This document shows positions 29,729 to 40,570 of a stretch of DNA of 64,000 bases, in pieces. The notes beneath the pieces are model-generated. The model searched no databases. It was not told where the DNA came from and saw only the letters and a program-made list of their open reading frames with translations. The position numbers and the translations under genes are program-made. This stretch comes from Scilla litardierei (taxonomy: Eukaryota; Streptophyta; Magnoliopsida; Asparagales; Asparagaceae), in the NCBI GenBank assembly GCA_030789695.1, contig CM061142.1:155468714-155532713 (forward strand). Reading direction: 5' to 3'. The stretch's first letter is position 1. Each line of letters begins with the position of its first letter.

Positions 29729-31439
29729 TGTTGAGTATTGATTCCCCGGATTTGGTTTTGGATGATGAGCAAACATAAATATCGTATACTAACTGTTTGT
29801 GAGCGCAGTTATGGAGATCGTCGCCAAAAGAATACGTATATCAAAAGCGACATCTCAAGACTTCTCAATACACATGATCATATGCCTGAAGCTTCGTTGA
29901 AGCTCAAGGAGTTTTATTGAAGTTAAGAAGAATGAAGATTGAAGCTTTGAAGACGGTTCGTCAATGTATTATTTATTGTCTTCTAGCTTCATAGTTTAGA
30001 ATGTTAAGCCTTGAGTAGGACTTATATTATTATCTTCTTTTCGCTCATATCTTAGAGCTAGGATTATCATAGAAGCCATTAGAAACTTTCTTGAAGCCTA
30101 TCGCTTCTTCCCTCAGCTTCTAGTGCATGTTAGTTGGTTCAAGAAGAGTCACCAACCGACTAGATGACGATCTAGTCGGTCGGAAACTCTATATGAACCG
30201 ACTAGAATGCCTTACTCAATTCAGCTCATTCCATGTTGATCAATTAGTCGGTCAAAGAAGGTTCACCGACCGACTAGATGACAATCTAGTCGGTCAGGAG
30301 TTCTTCTCAGACCGACTAGTTGTGTTCAGTCTTTTTCAGCCTGAGCTACTGTTTCGAGTTAGTCGGTCAAAAAACGTTTGTCGACCGACTAGTTGAGAAA
30401 TTAATCGGTCAGCATTTGTTCTTAAACTGACTAAGTTAACTTGAAGTCAGCCTATTCTATTTCGACTATTAGTCAGTCAAAGAACATTCACCGACCGACT
30501 AGTTATGAAACTAGTCGGTCGGCAAGTGTTATTAGACCGACTAGTTGTCATTGCCTGTACTTCGACCTTTTGGCTGTTCAACCGTTAGTAGGTCTACGTT
30601 GTATCACAGACCGACTAGTAGTCGGTCAGTGATCCTTCTTTGACCGACTAGTCTGGTTCAGAATAGAGCCGTTGGGAACTTTTCCAACACGATTTTCCTT
30701 GCCTCTATAAATACAAACTTGATTCGTTTGAGGCAAGGTTAGAGGTCCTATTTCCAAGCAATTTCAGACCTAAGAGAAGAGCTCTCCCAAGCTATTTCAA
30801 AGCTCTCTCTCCCTCATAAGAATCTCTCCCTCTACACCTTGAGCCCTAATTCCTCAAGAGAGATTCTCTCCATTGTGAGCTTCTCAAGCCAAGAGCTTGA
30901 TTCTAGTCATCAACTCCACCCTAGGCTTCCATTGCTGGTCATCTTCTTGAAGCTAGGGTTTGGTGACATCTTCTTCCCCAAAATCCATCTTTGCCCTAAT
31001 TTGGTAAGATTTACTCAAGGCATATGATTTTGTGGTAAGCATTTCATTTCAATCGTTATTTGAATTGTGTCTCTCGGGTGTATGAGAGGGTGTGATCCCG
31101 GTTTGTGGGAGTCACATGTCATTTGTATTATTTGGTCTTGTGAAGGTTTTTTCACAAGAATTTCATAGTGCTAAATCTTGAGTTAGGGTTTCTAACTCAA
31201 GTATCCGGAGGTGATCCGGGTGGTTGGGACGTAGGATCACCGAGAACAAGTCCGGGGAGACTTGGGTGGATCCGAACCCGTTACATGCTTTGTTTGCGTA
31301 TGTTTAATTCTTGTTGATTGTTGTTTATTCCGCATTGTCGTTTGTTCATTGCATAATAGTTAGGAATAACTCTCTTAATTATTTTAAGTACTATTCAGCC
31401 CCCTCTAGTACATGTGCAGTAGCTTAGCAGGGCACTACA
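29729..31439 (+). repeat. 3' LTR of outer SIRE
   Basis: Uninterrupted 1,711-bp LTR with a palindrome cluster at 30140-30655, TATAAATA at 30706-30713 and the terminal GGCACTACA. It shows the empty target site of the inner insertion near 30535. Confidence 0.93.
30140..30655. repeat. Palindrome cluster (CTAGTCGGTC type), outer 3' LTR
   Basis: Intact counterpart of the cluster split in the 5' LTR. One unit near 30615 has lost its spacer: GACCGACTAG runs directly into TAGTCGGTC. Confidence 0.9.
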
Positions 31440-31444
31440 CACTC

Positions 31445-31662
31445 TACCCTTGTGGGCCGTTCGGCTACATGATAGCAGGGGCCATTATTTTGCGGGCCAA
31501 CCGAGCTACACGATCGGGGGGTGAACTACCCTTCTTTCTACACTGTCGAGGATGACTCTACCCTCACGGGCCGCTCGGCTACAAGATCGGAGGGGCCATC
31601 CATATGCAAGCCGATCGATCTACACGATCGGAGATAACTCAACCTTCAAAACCCGTCCAAGC
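31445..31662. repeat. Tandem repeats of Tat-3, right part
   Basis: Continuation of the 11524-12154 array after the SIRE block: CTCTACCCTTGTGGGCCGTTCGGCTACATGAT and CGAGCTACACGATCGGGGG elements recur about 1.5 times before the TRIM insertion. Confidence 0.65.
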
Positions 31663-32593
31663 TGTTATTTTTTCGGGTTTAAACACCTTGGGCTTGGGCT
31701 CCATTTTGGTAAGATATTGTCCGCTCTGGGACCGCACCGGCACCGGTACCCGCACGGTTTTAAACACGGGGCTTTCCCCGAAAAGGCCTCTTACCAATGG
31801 AATTCCCAAAGCCACTATTTAAACCCCCGGATCCCCTACTTTGGCCGATGTGGGACTATTCGAAATCCCAATAATCCTCCCCCCGAACTAGGACCACATC
31901 ATGAGCCTCCCCTCGAACGATCATCCAAACCACTGCCCTAACTGAGCTCCGACCAAGCGTACTTCATTTGGCTGCCTCCCCGTGGCTAGGAAGGTCCATC
32001 TACTTGATGGCACCGAGCCACTTCCGCTTGCGCCGAGCCACTTCCGCTTGCGCCGAGCTCTGCCTCCTAGCTATACCCGCGAGGCCTCGCCTCTGAGCTG
32101 AGAGCTCTCCTCCATCAGCCTCGGCAGGTCGTGCACGAGCTCTCCTTCAGCTCGACACATGAGTCCGCTCCGCCCTGAGCATTGCGGACTCCCATACACC
32201 GACATCCCACTATGGATCCAACTCGGGCTCGCCACGGTGGGCATCACTCTGTTCGACATCTAGAGCACTCCGTCCTTCTGTTTGGAAAAGCCGAGCGTCA
32301 CATTGCTCAGAAACACGCCGACTCCTATACGCCGGCACCAGAGGATCAAACACTTCGGCACAACTGGGTCCGGCTCTGATACCATGTTATTTTTCTGGGT
32401 TTAAACACCTTGGGCTTGGGCTTGGGCTTCACTTTGGTAAGATATTGTCTGCTTTGGGGCCGCACCGACACCGGCACCCACACGGTTTTAAACACGGGGC
32501 TTTCTCCCAAAAGGCCTCTTACCAATGGAATTCCCAAAGCCACTATTTAACCCTTCGGATCCCCCACTTTGGCCGATGTGGGACTATTTGACA
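31663..32593 (-). mobile_element. TRIM-type miniature LTR retrotransposon
   Basis: Two direct repeats of 203 bp (31663-31865) and 209 bp (32385-32593) flank about 520 bp of noncoding sequence. Next to the right repeat the minus strand has TGGTATCAGAGC (32384-32373), the initiator tRNA-Met primer site. Next to the left repeat is the purine tract GGGGGGAGGATTATTGGGA. In element sense the LTR begins TGTCAAATAGTCCCACATCGG, a typical plant TRIM start, and ends AAATAACA. The 6-bp length difference is one extra GGGCTT. CAAGC occurs before the left end and overlaps the right end, a possible target duplication. It inserted into the Tat-3 repeats. Confidence 0.8.
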
Positions 32594-33015
32594 AGCAACG
32601 TCATTGTGCAAGACCCACTGTCTCAATGAATTTGCCCAATGAGGCCACCTCAGAGATTCACCGATCGGAGTCTCATACAATTATTCTCTATGTACTCAGA
32701 TCGCTGAGGGGGCATGGATGGCTATATGGGCAATATGTATGGGAAATACTTGCAAGCCAAAAAGTGTTTTCATTCAACATCGAAATACATCTATTACTTT
32801 CAGAAGGGTATCTTGTCTACACAAAAAGATGGCTCATCACATCAACACAATTTCATCGAGAAATACCATCGGTGGGCTCACCGGAACAACTTCAGTAGAA
32901 GTCTGGACGATCCCCTACTAGACTCTCACTCAAGCCGCTGAACCTTATTCATGATCCTCATTTGAACTTGCAAGATAGATTCCTTTAGCAGATCAATGAA
33001 CTTAGTAGCGATTTC
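32594..33015. other. 3' region of Tat-3 between repeats and antisense gene
   Basis: No coding signal. It lies downstream of the antisense gene copy and probably holds its 3' untranslated part. Confidence 0.4.
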
Positions 33016-34680
33016 CTATCTCACGTCTTCGATGGAGATTGGAGGGAGAGTGTTTTTCTGTAACTCGGATATGTGAGTCTGGAGTTTGGATCTCTCTCTT
33101 CTACTGCCCTTCAGCCTCCTTTCGCACACTAGATGATGAGGCAACGCTCTATCTGGCCTGTAGTGCAACCACTCAGCTCGAGACCTAAGGTCCATTTCCT
33201 TCTTCAATAGCTCCTCCAACTCTTGGTTCCTGGATTCAAGAGTCGATGTCCTTTGATGCTCTGTCGCAAATTGGGTCTCAACCCCCATCGTCCCCACAAC
33301 ACGATGACTCAGCTCCTCAACCATCACAGATATCTGCGAGGAATCAATGATTAGTGTGTCGGAGGTACCACAACACGGAAGTACAAAGAGTAACCAACCT
33401 GATAACTGCAGTAGACTATGAAATTAGCTAGTCTCTTGCTATCAATGTGCTGAAGGACGTTCCAATTCCGAGGAAGGACAGAGGTCTCCACCAAATGGGT
33501 GGCCGCCCCATGATCTTAGAGGGCCGACTCCCTGTCCCAGACAGGGAAGGTTGGTTAATGACACTCCCCCTAGGACTCTCCGAAGGGTCGGATGGTCGTA
33601 AGTTTAACAACAAAATCCATTCGTACTCTGAAGGGATGGGACCAAGCAGGACAAGACCACCCCAGGGCCAAGTGTCCCGAGGTTGACTCTGAGATGGCTT
33701 CGGCTCCCTCTGCCCAGCGTCATGGAAAGGCATGTGAGAGGCTTTGCTGCCCTCTGCCCTTAATGACACTTGACTTGGGATTGTTGCCTCATCTCTCCTA
33801 CTCCTCTTCTCCTAGCCCCCGCATTCGGACAAGAAGGAAACTCTTTTTTGCCGGGCCCGCCGGTCTCGGACCCATAGTTAACCCAACTTCAAGCTTCAGC
33901 ACAGTTAGAGCCATGACTCGTGGCGACGATACCGAAATACCCTCAAGACGTCCTCTCTCCTTGGAAGACCCTCAACCGTGATCAGAATACAGACGAGTGG
34001 ACGAGCTTCCGAATTTCTTCTTATGATGCTCCTTGAAGATCGCCTGCAACTCGGATGACACTTTCTCAAATTCTCGACCGGCCATATCTGCACAAGATGG
34101 ACAAGAATTAATACAAGTAATCACTGAGAGAGTGTCGGGCCGATAGGCGTTATAGGGACTCCATAGGGTGGTCTTCCTTAGGTTGTCGTCCAATAAATAC
34201 TGGATTGACCTCACGTCTCTGGGTCGATTCATCAAATGCTTGGCCGCCCCAACTACGGATGATGATAAAACAAGATCCTCGAGAGCTGAAGAAACAAGAC
34301 TGTCCCAGTGGGTAAGAAAGGGAGCTACACTCGGGAGTGTAACAAAGATGAAGAAACTCTCCCAATCATAAGTGGGACCAGGAAGATTACAAATGAGTCT
34401 CATGTTCCTTCAAGCAACAATGTGATACCATACACCTTGGGGATCATGGGTAAACTCGAAAAAATATCTAAAAAGCAAAAAGGTTGGGTCTATTCCGCTC
34501 AATAAGCGGAGCATGATAAAACCCACCAACAAGGCGATGGCATGGGGTGCAAGCTGACAACGAGAGAGTCCAGCATGTCCCAGAACCTCGACGATGAAAG
34601 GATGAAAGGGGAAATGGAGGCCGAAATTGAAAGCTCTCAAATATACCCCAACTTATCTTCCCTTCGGAAAGCAAATCATC
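33016..34680 (-). pseudogene. Antisense gene of Tat-3 (gypsy-type 'transposase 28' domain, copy 3), broken
   Basis: The conserved N-terminal block reads GVYLRAFNFGLHFPFHPF (from about 34660), then LLVGFIMLRLL and the FVTLPSVAPFLTHW region, matching copies 1 and 2 in Tat-4. This is the domain described as putative gypsy-type transposase (Pfam PF04195 from memory). A TAA just before the block and a TGA at 34412-34410 interrupt the frame. An acceptor TTGTGCAG near 34092 would open exon 2. A later intron 33398-33334 (65 nt, CAG/GTTGG ... TCGCAG) leads in phase 0 to the coiled-coil exon (ISVMVEELSHRVVGTMG) ending at 33016. It is opposite in strand to the element. Its role is unknown. Confidence 0.65.
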
Positions 34681-35060
34681 TCATCTGACTCAAGAATTCT
34701 AAGCCCATGATAAGGGAAGAGATAGCTCGCTCGGATTCTATCAGTCTGAGAGGGGGATATTTCAGAGGCTAAATCTAAGATTTCCTTGGGGCAGAAGGTG
34801 TTTTGCCAGCCCGATGAATGAAGCACTTAGACTCTAACCCTTTGACCTTTCCTGGAATCGAATCAACCAGAGGGGACTTGCGACTTCTTAGAGTCTCCAT
34901 ATACGACGGCTCTTTGATTCTCAACTTTGCCATTTATGGTAGAGATTATTACAAGGTAGACAAGCATGCGAAGAGGAGACCTACCTCACAGAATTAACAG
35001 GAGTGGAGGCAGAGTCCGTCAGAGACGAAGAAGGGTTGGACGTTTTCGTTTCTTCGTTCT

Positions 35061-35068
35061 TATTTATA
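35061..35068 (-). promoter_or_regulatory. TATA box of antisense gene copy 3
   Basis: The minus strand reads TATAAATA about 50 nt downstream, in its own sense, of a CACGTG site. It lies upstream of the antisense gene and inside the element, not in the LTR. Confidence 0.45.
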
Positions 35069-35115
35069 CTTAGGAAACCAACTCCATAACTGAGCCGCTG
35101 CCATTTGAGCGATGA

Positions 35116-35121
35116 CACGTG
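35116..35121. promoter_or_regulatory. G-box CACGTG upstream of antisense gene copy 3
   Basis: GACACGTGTC, a palindromic G-box. Similar sites precede copy 1 (52926-52931) and copy 2 (56110-56115). Confidence 0.45.
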
Positions 35122-35282
35122 TCTCCAGGAGGCACCAATTTTGTAACTACCGCCCCAAACCTGAAGCCAAAGCAAGCGGTCAGGGATCCTAGCGGTTCGA
35201 ATCAAATATTGCAGTTTCGACTGTCATGCCCAATTAATGAAGCATCACGTCACTCGACCTCAATCGGCGCATCGACTAAGCT

Positions 35283-35298
35283 CAAGAGACGGGGGCCA
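35283..35298 (+). promoter_or_regulatory. Polypurine tract of Tat-3
   Basis: CAAGAGACGGGGGCCA directly before the LTR start TGTTACAGC. It shows that the element is on the plus strand. Confidence 0.6.
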
Positions 35299-36101
35299 TG
35301 TTACAGCATTGTAGTGGCTCCTATTAACCCATTGTACCGACCCTAGCTAACGTCATTGCGCCGGCTCCCATATGTGCACATGCGCACGCACACAAACACA
35401 CAAACACACAAACACACAAAATAATGCTTACATAGGCTAAACTAGCCAAAGAAGACAAATCAGCCCATCAAGCTCGATGAGCCCACATGAATATGCGACT
35501 GCTTACTTGGTCAAAGGCAATTAACCACTCACCCATTAAGCCCCCACGTCCCTGAGAGGAAGGGGGAAATTGGGCCCAATAATGAGATAGTGGTCACTCG
35601 TCCACTATGCCCGAGATGCAGGAACACACATGCCACGATACGGCATAGCGGTTATCTATCAATAGGACATTGCGCGTATAAAAGGACCAAACCTCAGAGG
35701 AACAAAAGAGGCCAGCAGAGTTACTAAGTACTAGATACTCTGACAACACTTGATCTTTACTTTCCACCACATATTTCGTCCTCCTTGACTCAGCCGGTCT
35801 TGATGCCCCGAGTCATTCTTAAGTTCCATACTAACTTAAGCATCGAAGGGGATTTGGGTCGGAACCCAAATCCCCCCCCCCCCGACGGTTTCCTGTAGTG
35901 CAGATAGCTCGACATGTGATCCTCAAGTAGCTCGGAGCTCCTCTGAGCTCGATCAGACTCCTTCCAAGTTGCTCGGTCGTCATCTTCCAGATCCGAGCTA
36001 CCTAGCAAGAAAGCCCAATCACCCAAGCTGACGAGGATTTGCGTTGACCCCAAGCGTCCAAGTCAGCCCCTTTATTGTTGACATGAATCTTACCGTCAAC
36101 A
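35299..36101 (+). mobile_element. 3' LTR of Tat-3
   Basis: Runs TGTTACAGC ... CCGTCAACA, about 803 bp. A TATA box TATAAAAG lies at 35677-35684 and the conserved Tat LTR block CTAACTTAAGCATCGAAGG at 35831-35849, both on the plus strand. A run of about 15 C lies near 35870-35885. The right edge is inferred from the CA end and the change to host-like sequence. Confidence 0.65.
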
Positions 36102-37754
36102 AGAACCATAGTATCCAAAAGCCAAAATACACAATAGCCCACAGTCTCCATGCAAAATAAAATGAACACTGAAACCACCATGTTGTTTGTCAGGTTACTT
36201 GATCAATATGATACACAACTATATATAGTTATATACTAAAGATGCATACATTTCAGTAATGGTAGGAATAGCTTGCGTATGACCATCAGCAGAAGAAGCA
36301 CTTAAACCTGTAACATCCAACTCTGCATCAATAACTTCTCTGTTTCTAGCAAGTACATTTCCTTCTGAAGCATCAGAAGCACCACCGAACCCTAAAGGTG
36401 TTCATATATAAGAGCAAGTACTTGGTGAAGAAGAGTCCATTTTGATGCAGGGGGGAGCCAGAGATGGGGGAATGCAGGCTTCTGTTTGGGATGCTCTTGA
36501 ATTTCTTTATTCCTACCTCATTGCATAGTTCTTCATCTGCAACAATCACTAGGGGCTGCCTCCCCTTGTGGAACCTAGGACAAGTGAAGATCCTCTTTTG
36601 TTAAGCTAAAAAGCATGACAACTGGAAACTGGAAGGAATTTTTGCACAGCTTGTTTGCAATAACTCGAGTGAGATTGATCGCTTATAAAGAAGTCGGACA
36701 TTTTCTGTAACAGACTAAACTATGCTTAAAATATTCCTATTTGAAACAAAAACGGATATCTTGATTATGTTGCACATGTTTCCTGTGGTGTGTGTTACCT
36801 ATTTGGGAGCATCGACATGGCACATGCCAATGAATGGAATTAGCCACCTTAGATATGCAGAAATAATGCACAAAAGATGATTATTTGTTGAGTGAATATT
36901 CACCTTATTATACTTTTATCAAGTAGATGGAAACTGAAACATGTTCAGTAATTTACTCATTTGATGAGTTGGCTTTCAGATTCAACCAATTCTTTCGTAA
37001 ACGTCATACTTACATGCATGTATCTGCATAATAAACACATCAACACCTATAGAAATAGGACCATCATATTTATTTAAAAATTATAGCTTCAAATGACGTA
37101 ATTAAATCAAGAAGCAAATAGATCTGACTGCCGATACCCCATCTACAGGTCTATGATGCCCGTCATATGTTTGATGTGTGTAGGGTTTGTTAGCATCGTT
37201 TCCTGGCTATATCAGACAAGCTTCTTGACATGTATTTCCAGCATGTCAAAGGGATCTGTATTTTCCCCCAAAAATTCGGATACGTCTCTGACATGCTATT
37301 TTTTAAAAAAAAATCCAACGCGCACATGGAAGTGTCCATGTCTAGTTCATATCAGCCATGAACAAGATATGAACATGACTCACTTTCGAATGTCCGTATT
37401 TCTTGTTTATGTGTTCATGTCACATATGAACCGGAACAAGACATGCTTTGAGATGTTGGTGCTCCTAGTTTATTTGTGTTCCTAGTTTACAGCCGCTACA
37501 CAAAAAGGGTGATTTTTAGAAACAAAAATCTTGTTCTTTCGACACAGATGTACCAAATTTCTTCAAAAAGTAAAGCTGCCAAATATTTTGGAAATTTTTT
37601 TCCTTCAGGCTAAGAAACCTATAGAATAGGAGAAAATATATTATATTATAGAATATGATGTGAAATTTATCAGATGAATGTTTACCTCAATATTTAACAT
37701 GTCAGCAGATTGGCCAAAAGATGAAACACCCAAAGGCTATAACTGTTCCCATAA
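36102..37754. other. Host-like sequence with a possible exon remnant
   Basis: Sequence between Tat-3 and the LARD element. It continues after the LARD at 46985-47162. Apart from the stretch at 36249-36440 I see no gene. Confidence 0.5.
36249..36440 (-). pseudogene. Possible exon remnant of an unknown gene
   Basis: Starting at ATG 36440 the minus strand reads [12 protein letters not shown], then TGA, then an open stretch including [20 protein letters not shown] and DAELDVTGLSASSADGHTQ. The composition and lack of further stops look protein-like. AG before GGTTCGG (about 36393) could be a splice acceptor, and AT/GTATGC (about 36250) a donor, so the upstream in-frame TGA may lie in an intron. 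I do not recognise the family. The Ser/Gly-rich start recalls N termini of plant zinc-finger or transposase-derived proteins, but that is a guess. Confidence 0.3.
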
Positions 37755-40570
37755 TGTCACGCCCCGCTTCCCAAAAATATGGAGGCGAAGCGTGAGTAGG
37801 TCCGCTCAGACTTGAAGCTGCAAAGCTGCAAGTCCGATAAGCGTCGATCAAGTTTAGAACTGCAGGTCCTTGCAACGCGAACGAAACAAAGATAATAATA
37901 ATGAAATGAGACAAAAAGAAACATCTCAGAATATCCATAAAATAAGTTCCAACATCGCAGAAAAACCACCAGGCTAAAAGAAAGAACTAAAGGCCCAAAC
38001 ATGGCCAACAAAAGTACAAAGTACAAACGACGGTGCTACGCACCAACAACTAACAAAAGGCCTAAAACAACATAAAGCTCAACAAAAACTGAAAGCATGG
38101 TTACCGGGTCCACCAAAATCCTCCTGGGCAGCCATGGACTCGGACTCAGCGTCAGCAAAACCTCACGTACTCAGTAACGGTCTCTGGCTCAGGTCTAACA
38201 TGTGACACCCAAAAGAGCAAGGGGCACATGTCAGCAAGTCTGGAAGACTTGTGCAAGGAAACTGGAAGTGGGAAAAGTAAAGCAACCTAGCAGTTCTAGC
38301 ATGATGCGGTGACATGGCAGTTAAGTAATGAGTGCAACAGGTAAAGTAAAGTAAGGTAAAGTACGAGCATGGCATGGCATTCACAAGACAAGTACAAGAC
38401 AAGGAAAGTAAGCACATCGTGCACAGAGATTCCGTCCTTTGGCTAGAGGGCGGATCAGGCCACTCCTAAGCTCAAGTAACCGTTTATCCCTACCCCTCCA
38501 CGTGTGTCGAGCCAGGGCCTTACCCCCGAACTTGGAATGCTCGCTTCTGGACCACGAGCCAGGAAGTGTGTAAACAAGTATGGCGTAGGGGTGCACCTAG
38601 CCGGTCAAGTAGTACGAGGACAAGTATTGTAGCGTGTGCTACGATGCAACAATCAATGCATGGATGACATGGCATGACAAGTAGTAAAGCGTACAAGTAA
38701 GAAAAGTAAACGTGACAGTTTAGCATGCATGAATGACAAGTTTAAGGGTTGGATCTAGCTTCGTTGTCAAGCTAGATCATTTAGGTGACGGATCTAGTTT
38801 CGTTGTCAAACTAGATCAAGAAGGCGTCTAGCCAGCTATCATTTCACTGACTAGTCTCTTTTACGCTAAAAGCAAGGAAGTGGCATAAAAACATGGCCCT
38901 ACACAAGAGTTGGCAAGTTTCACTTGCCTGTAAGTACAACGTCTGAGCACAGCGTCCAATGAGTCCAGAATCACAATTATCCTACGTGCAAAGTCCACCG
39001 GCCTAAAGTCCATATTATTAATCTTGATTAGTGATTGCTAAAACATTTAAAATACTTTAAAATACTGATTTTTAGTCTTGATTAGTATGCAATTGGGTTG
39101 GGGGTCCTAGGGGTGCAAAGCGTTACCTCAACACGACGCGGAAGCTACACCGGCGTCGGGTAGCGACGCCGGGGGTTGGAATAAGAGAACGCGCTCCAAG
39201 TCCTGATTCCAATATATATTCCTCGCTGGAAAATTCGGAGCATCGACCCGGGCGATGGTTCCAGATTCCAAAGCTCGCACGTGCGACGACGGCCTCTAAC
39301 GTGTCGCAACATCGTACGCGACGAATCCTCGAAGAGCAAGCACCTAGGTGGGGCCCACAGTAGTCCTAGGGACCTTTGGGGGACCCACAATAACTCTGGA
39401 GAACTTGGGGGGCCTACGGTGGCAAGCGATGCGACGGGTGCGGGGTTGCGACGTTTGCTCTCGGTCGTACACAGCCAAATGCGGGGGCGGCCATCGGTCG
39501 CTGCGGGGGAACGGCTTGGTGCAGCGCAGCGGGTCGGTGCGGGCCTTGGTGCGGAGGGGTTTGTCGGTCGGGCGCTTGGGGCGGCTCGGTCACGGCGCTT
39601 GGATGCGGGGAGCGGGGTGCTGTAACGTTGCAACGGTTGCAACGTTGCGGAGCTGCGGTCGGTCGGAGAAGCGCCTCGGTCAGGTGCGGAGCGATGCGGG
39701 CGACAGCTGCGGGGGCTTGCAGCGATGCGGGGAGCGACGATGGCGGGCGACAGCTCTCAGTTTGACCGAGAGCTTCTCTCGGTCGGGCACGGGAGATGCG
39801 GAGCGACGGTTGCAGCGGAGCGGGCGACCGGTCAGAGCGGGGGAACGGAGCCCGTTCTCTCGGTCGGAGCGGGGGAAACTTGTCGCAACGTTGCGACGAA
39901 TCGTCGCAACGTCCAAATTGAGTTTTGGAAGAGGCTAGGGCTATTTTTTTGCGAAAATAGGTCTTCCTAGATGTTGTTTATATAGTGTAGATGGGTTGAC
40001 TTGGTCTAGGGCTAAATCTAATAGGATTAGAAGTTCAAAAATATTTAAAATTTAAATCTCAACTTCTCCAACTCACCCAAGGATTTGACCTGGTCCAAAT
40101 GAGCTGGGAATTGGCTCAAAAATTCTTTAAAACGTTTAAAACTCAAATAAATTTTCTTTGGCCGAATTTAATTTAAAAATAAATTATTAAAAATATTTTA
40201 AAGCTTGTTAAAAATAGAAAAGTGGTCAAATAAACTCCAAAAATTATAAAATAAATATCGGGGTGATCGTGACGACGAATGTGAGCTAACTAAGAAGACG
40301 GATCTCAATTCCGACGTCGGACGACGAAACTAAAAATGAAAACGTCTCCCGTCGAGAGTGAGAATCGCCACGTCTCATCGAGTAAGATTAAATTGTGGGA
40401 AAACGACTCGAGAAACGTCGTTCCAAATTAGTGCCACTATTTAATACTCTCAGAGACGTTCACAACGGTATATCACACGAAAGTGTTCACAAACGAACAA
40501 CGTCTAAAACAACCACGTGCACGGCCAAAGCACGTGCACGAAAAACGTACAACGAAAAGTGGTCGTTACA
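37755..40570 (-). repeat. 3' LTR of the LARD-like element
   Basis: Plus strand TGTCACGCCCCGC ... GTCGTTACA. The middle part (about 39280-39930) is G-rich with GTCGCAAC palindromes. TATATAAA at 39984-39977 (minus) is the likely TATA box. The last 600 bp is AT-rich. Confidence 0.9.

Larger units (their letters stand above)
12155..31439 (+). mobile_element. Outer SIRE/Maximus copia element (gag-only derivative) with nested insertion
   Basis: The 5' LTR starts TGTTGAGTATTG at 12155 and the 3' LTR ends GGCACTACA at 31439. CACTC occurs on both sides (12150-12154 and 31440-31444), so the ends are firm. A primer site TGGTATCAGAG, a gag gene and a polypurine tract are present. Protease, integrase, RT, RNase H and the env-like gene are all missing. 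The 5' LTR is split by the inner SIRE copy at 12965-25957. Without that insertion and its duplicated target the element would be about 6.3 kb. Confidence 0.9.
11524..36101 (+). mobile_element. Tat-type element 3, truncated and split by later insertions
   Basis: Its parts are tandem repeats at 11524-12154 and 31445-31662, more 3' region at 32594-33015, an antisense gene copy at 33016-34680 on the minus strand, a polypurine tract and the 3' LTR at 35299-36101. The order repeats, antisense gene, 3' LTR mirrors element Tat-4 at 51630-64000. gag, pol and the 5' LTR are missing. It is interrupted by the SIRE block 12155-31439 (the repeats continue on both sides, with CACTC duplicated) and by the TRIM at 31663-32593. 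Confidence 0.55.

Noticed and set aside
33428..33769. 113-codon minus-strand frame in Tat-3 as a separate gene
   Set aside because: It overlaps exon 2 of the antisense gene in another frame; the alternative frame matches the LPRD-type block of the other copies better.
37757..39642. Pairs of identical open frames of 60-200 codons in the two LARD LTRs
   Set aside because: They repeat only because the LTRs repeat, overlap on both strands, and have no domain-like features.
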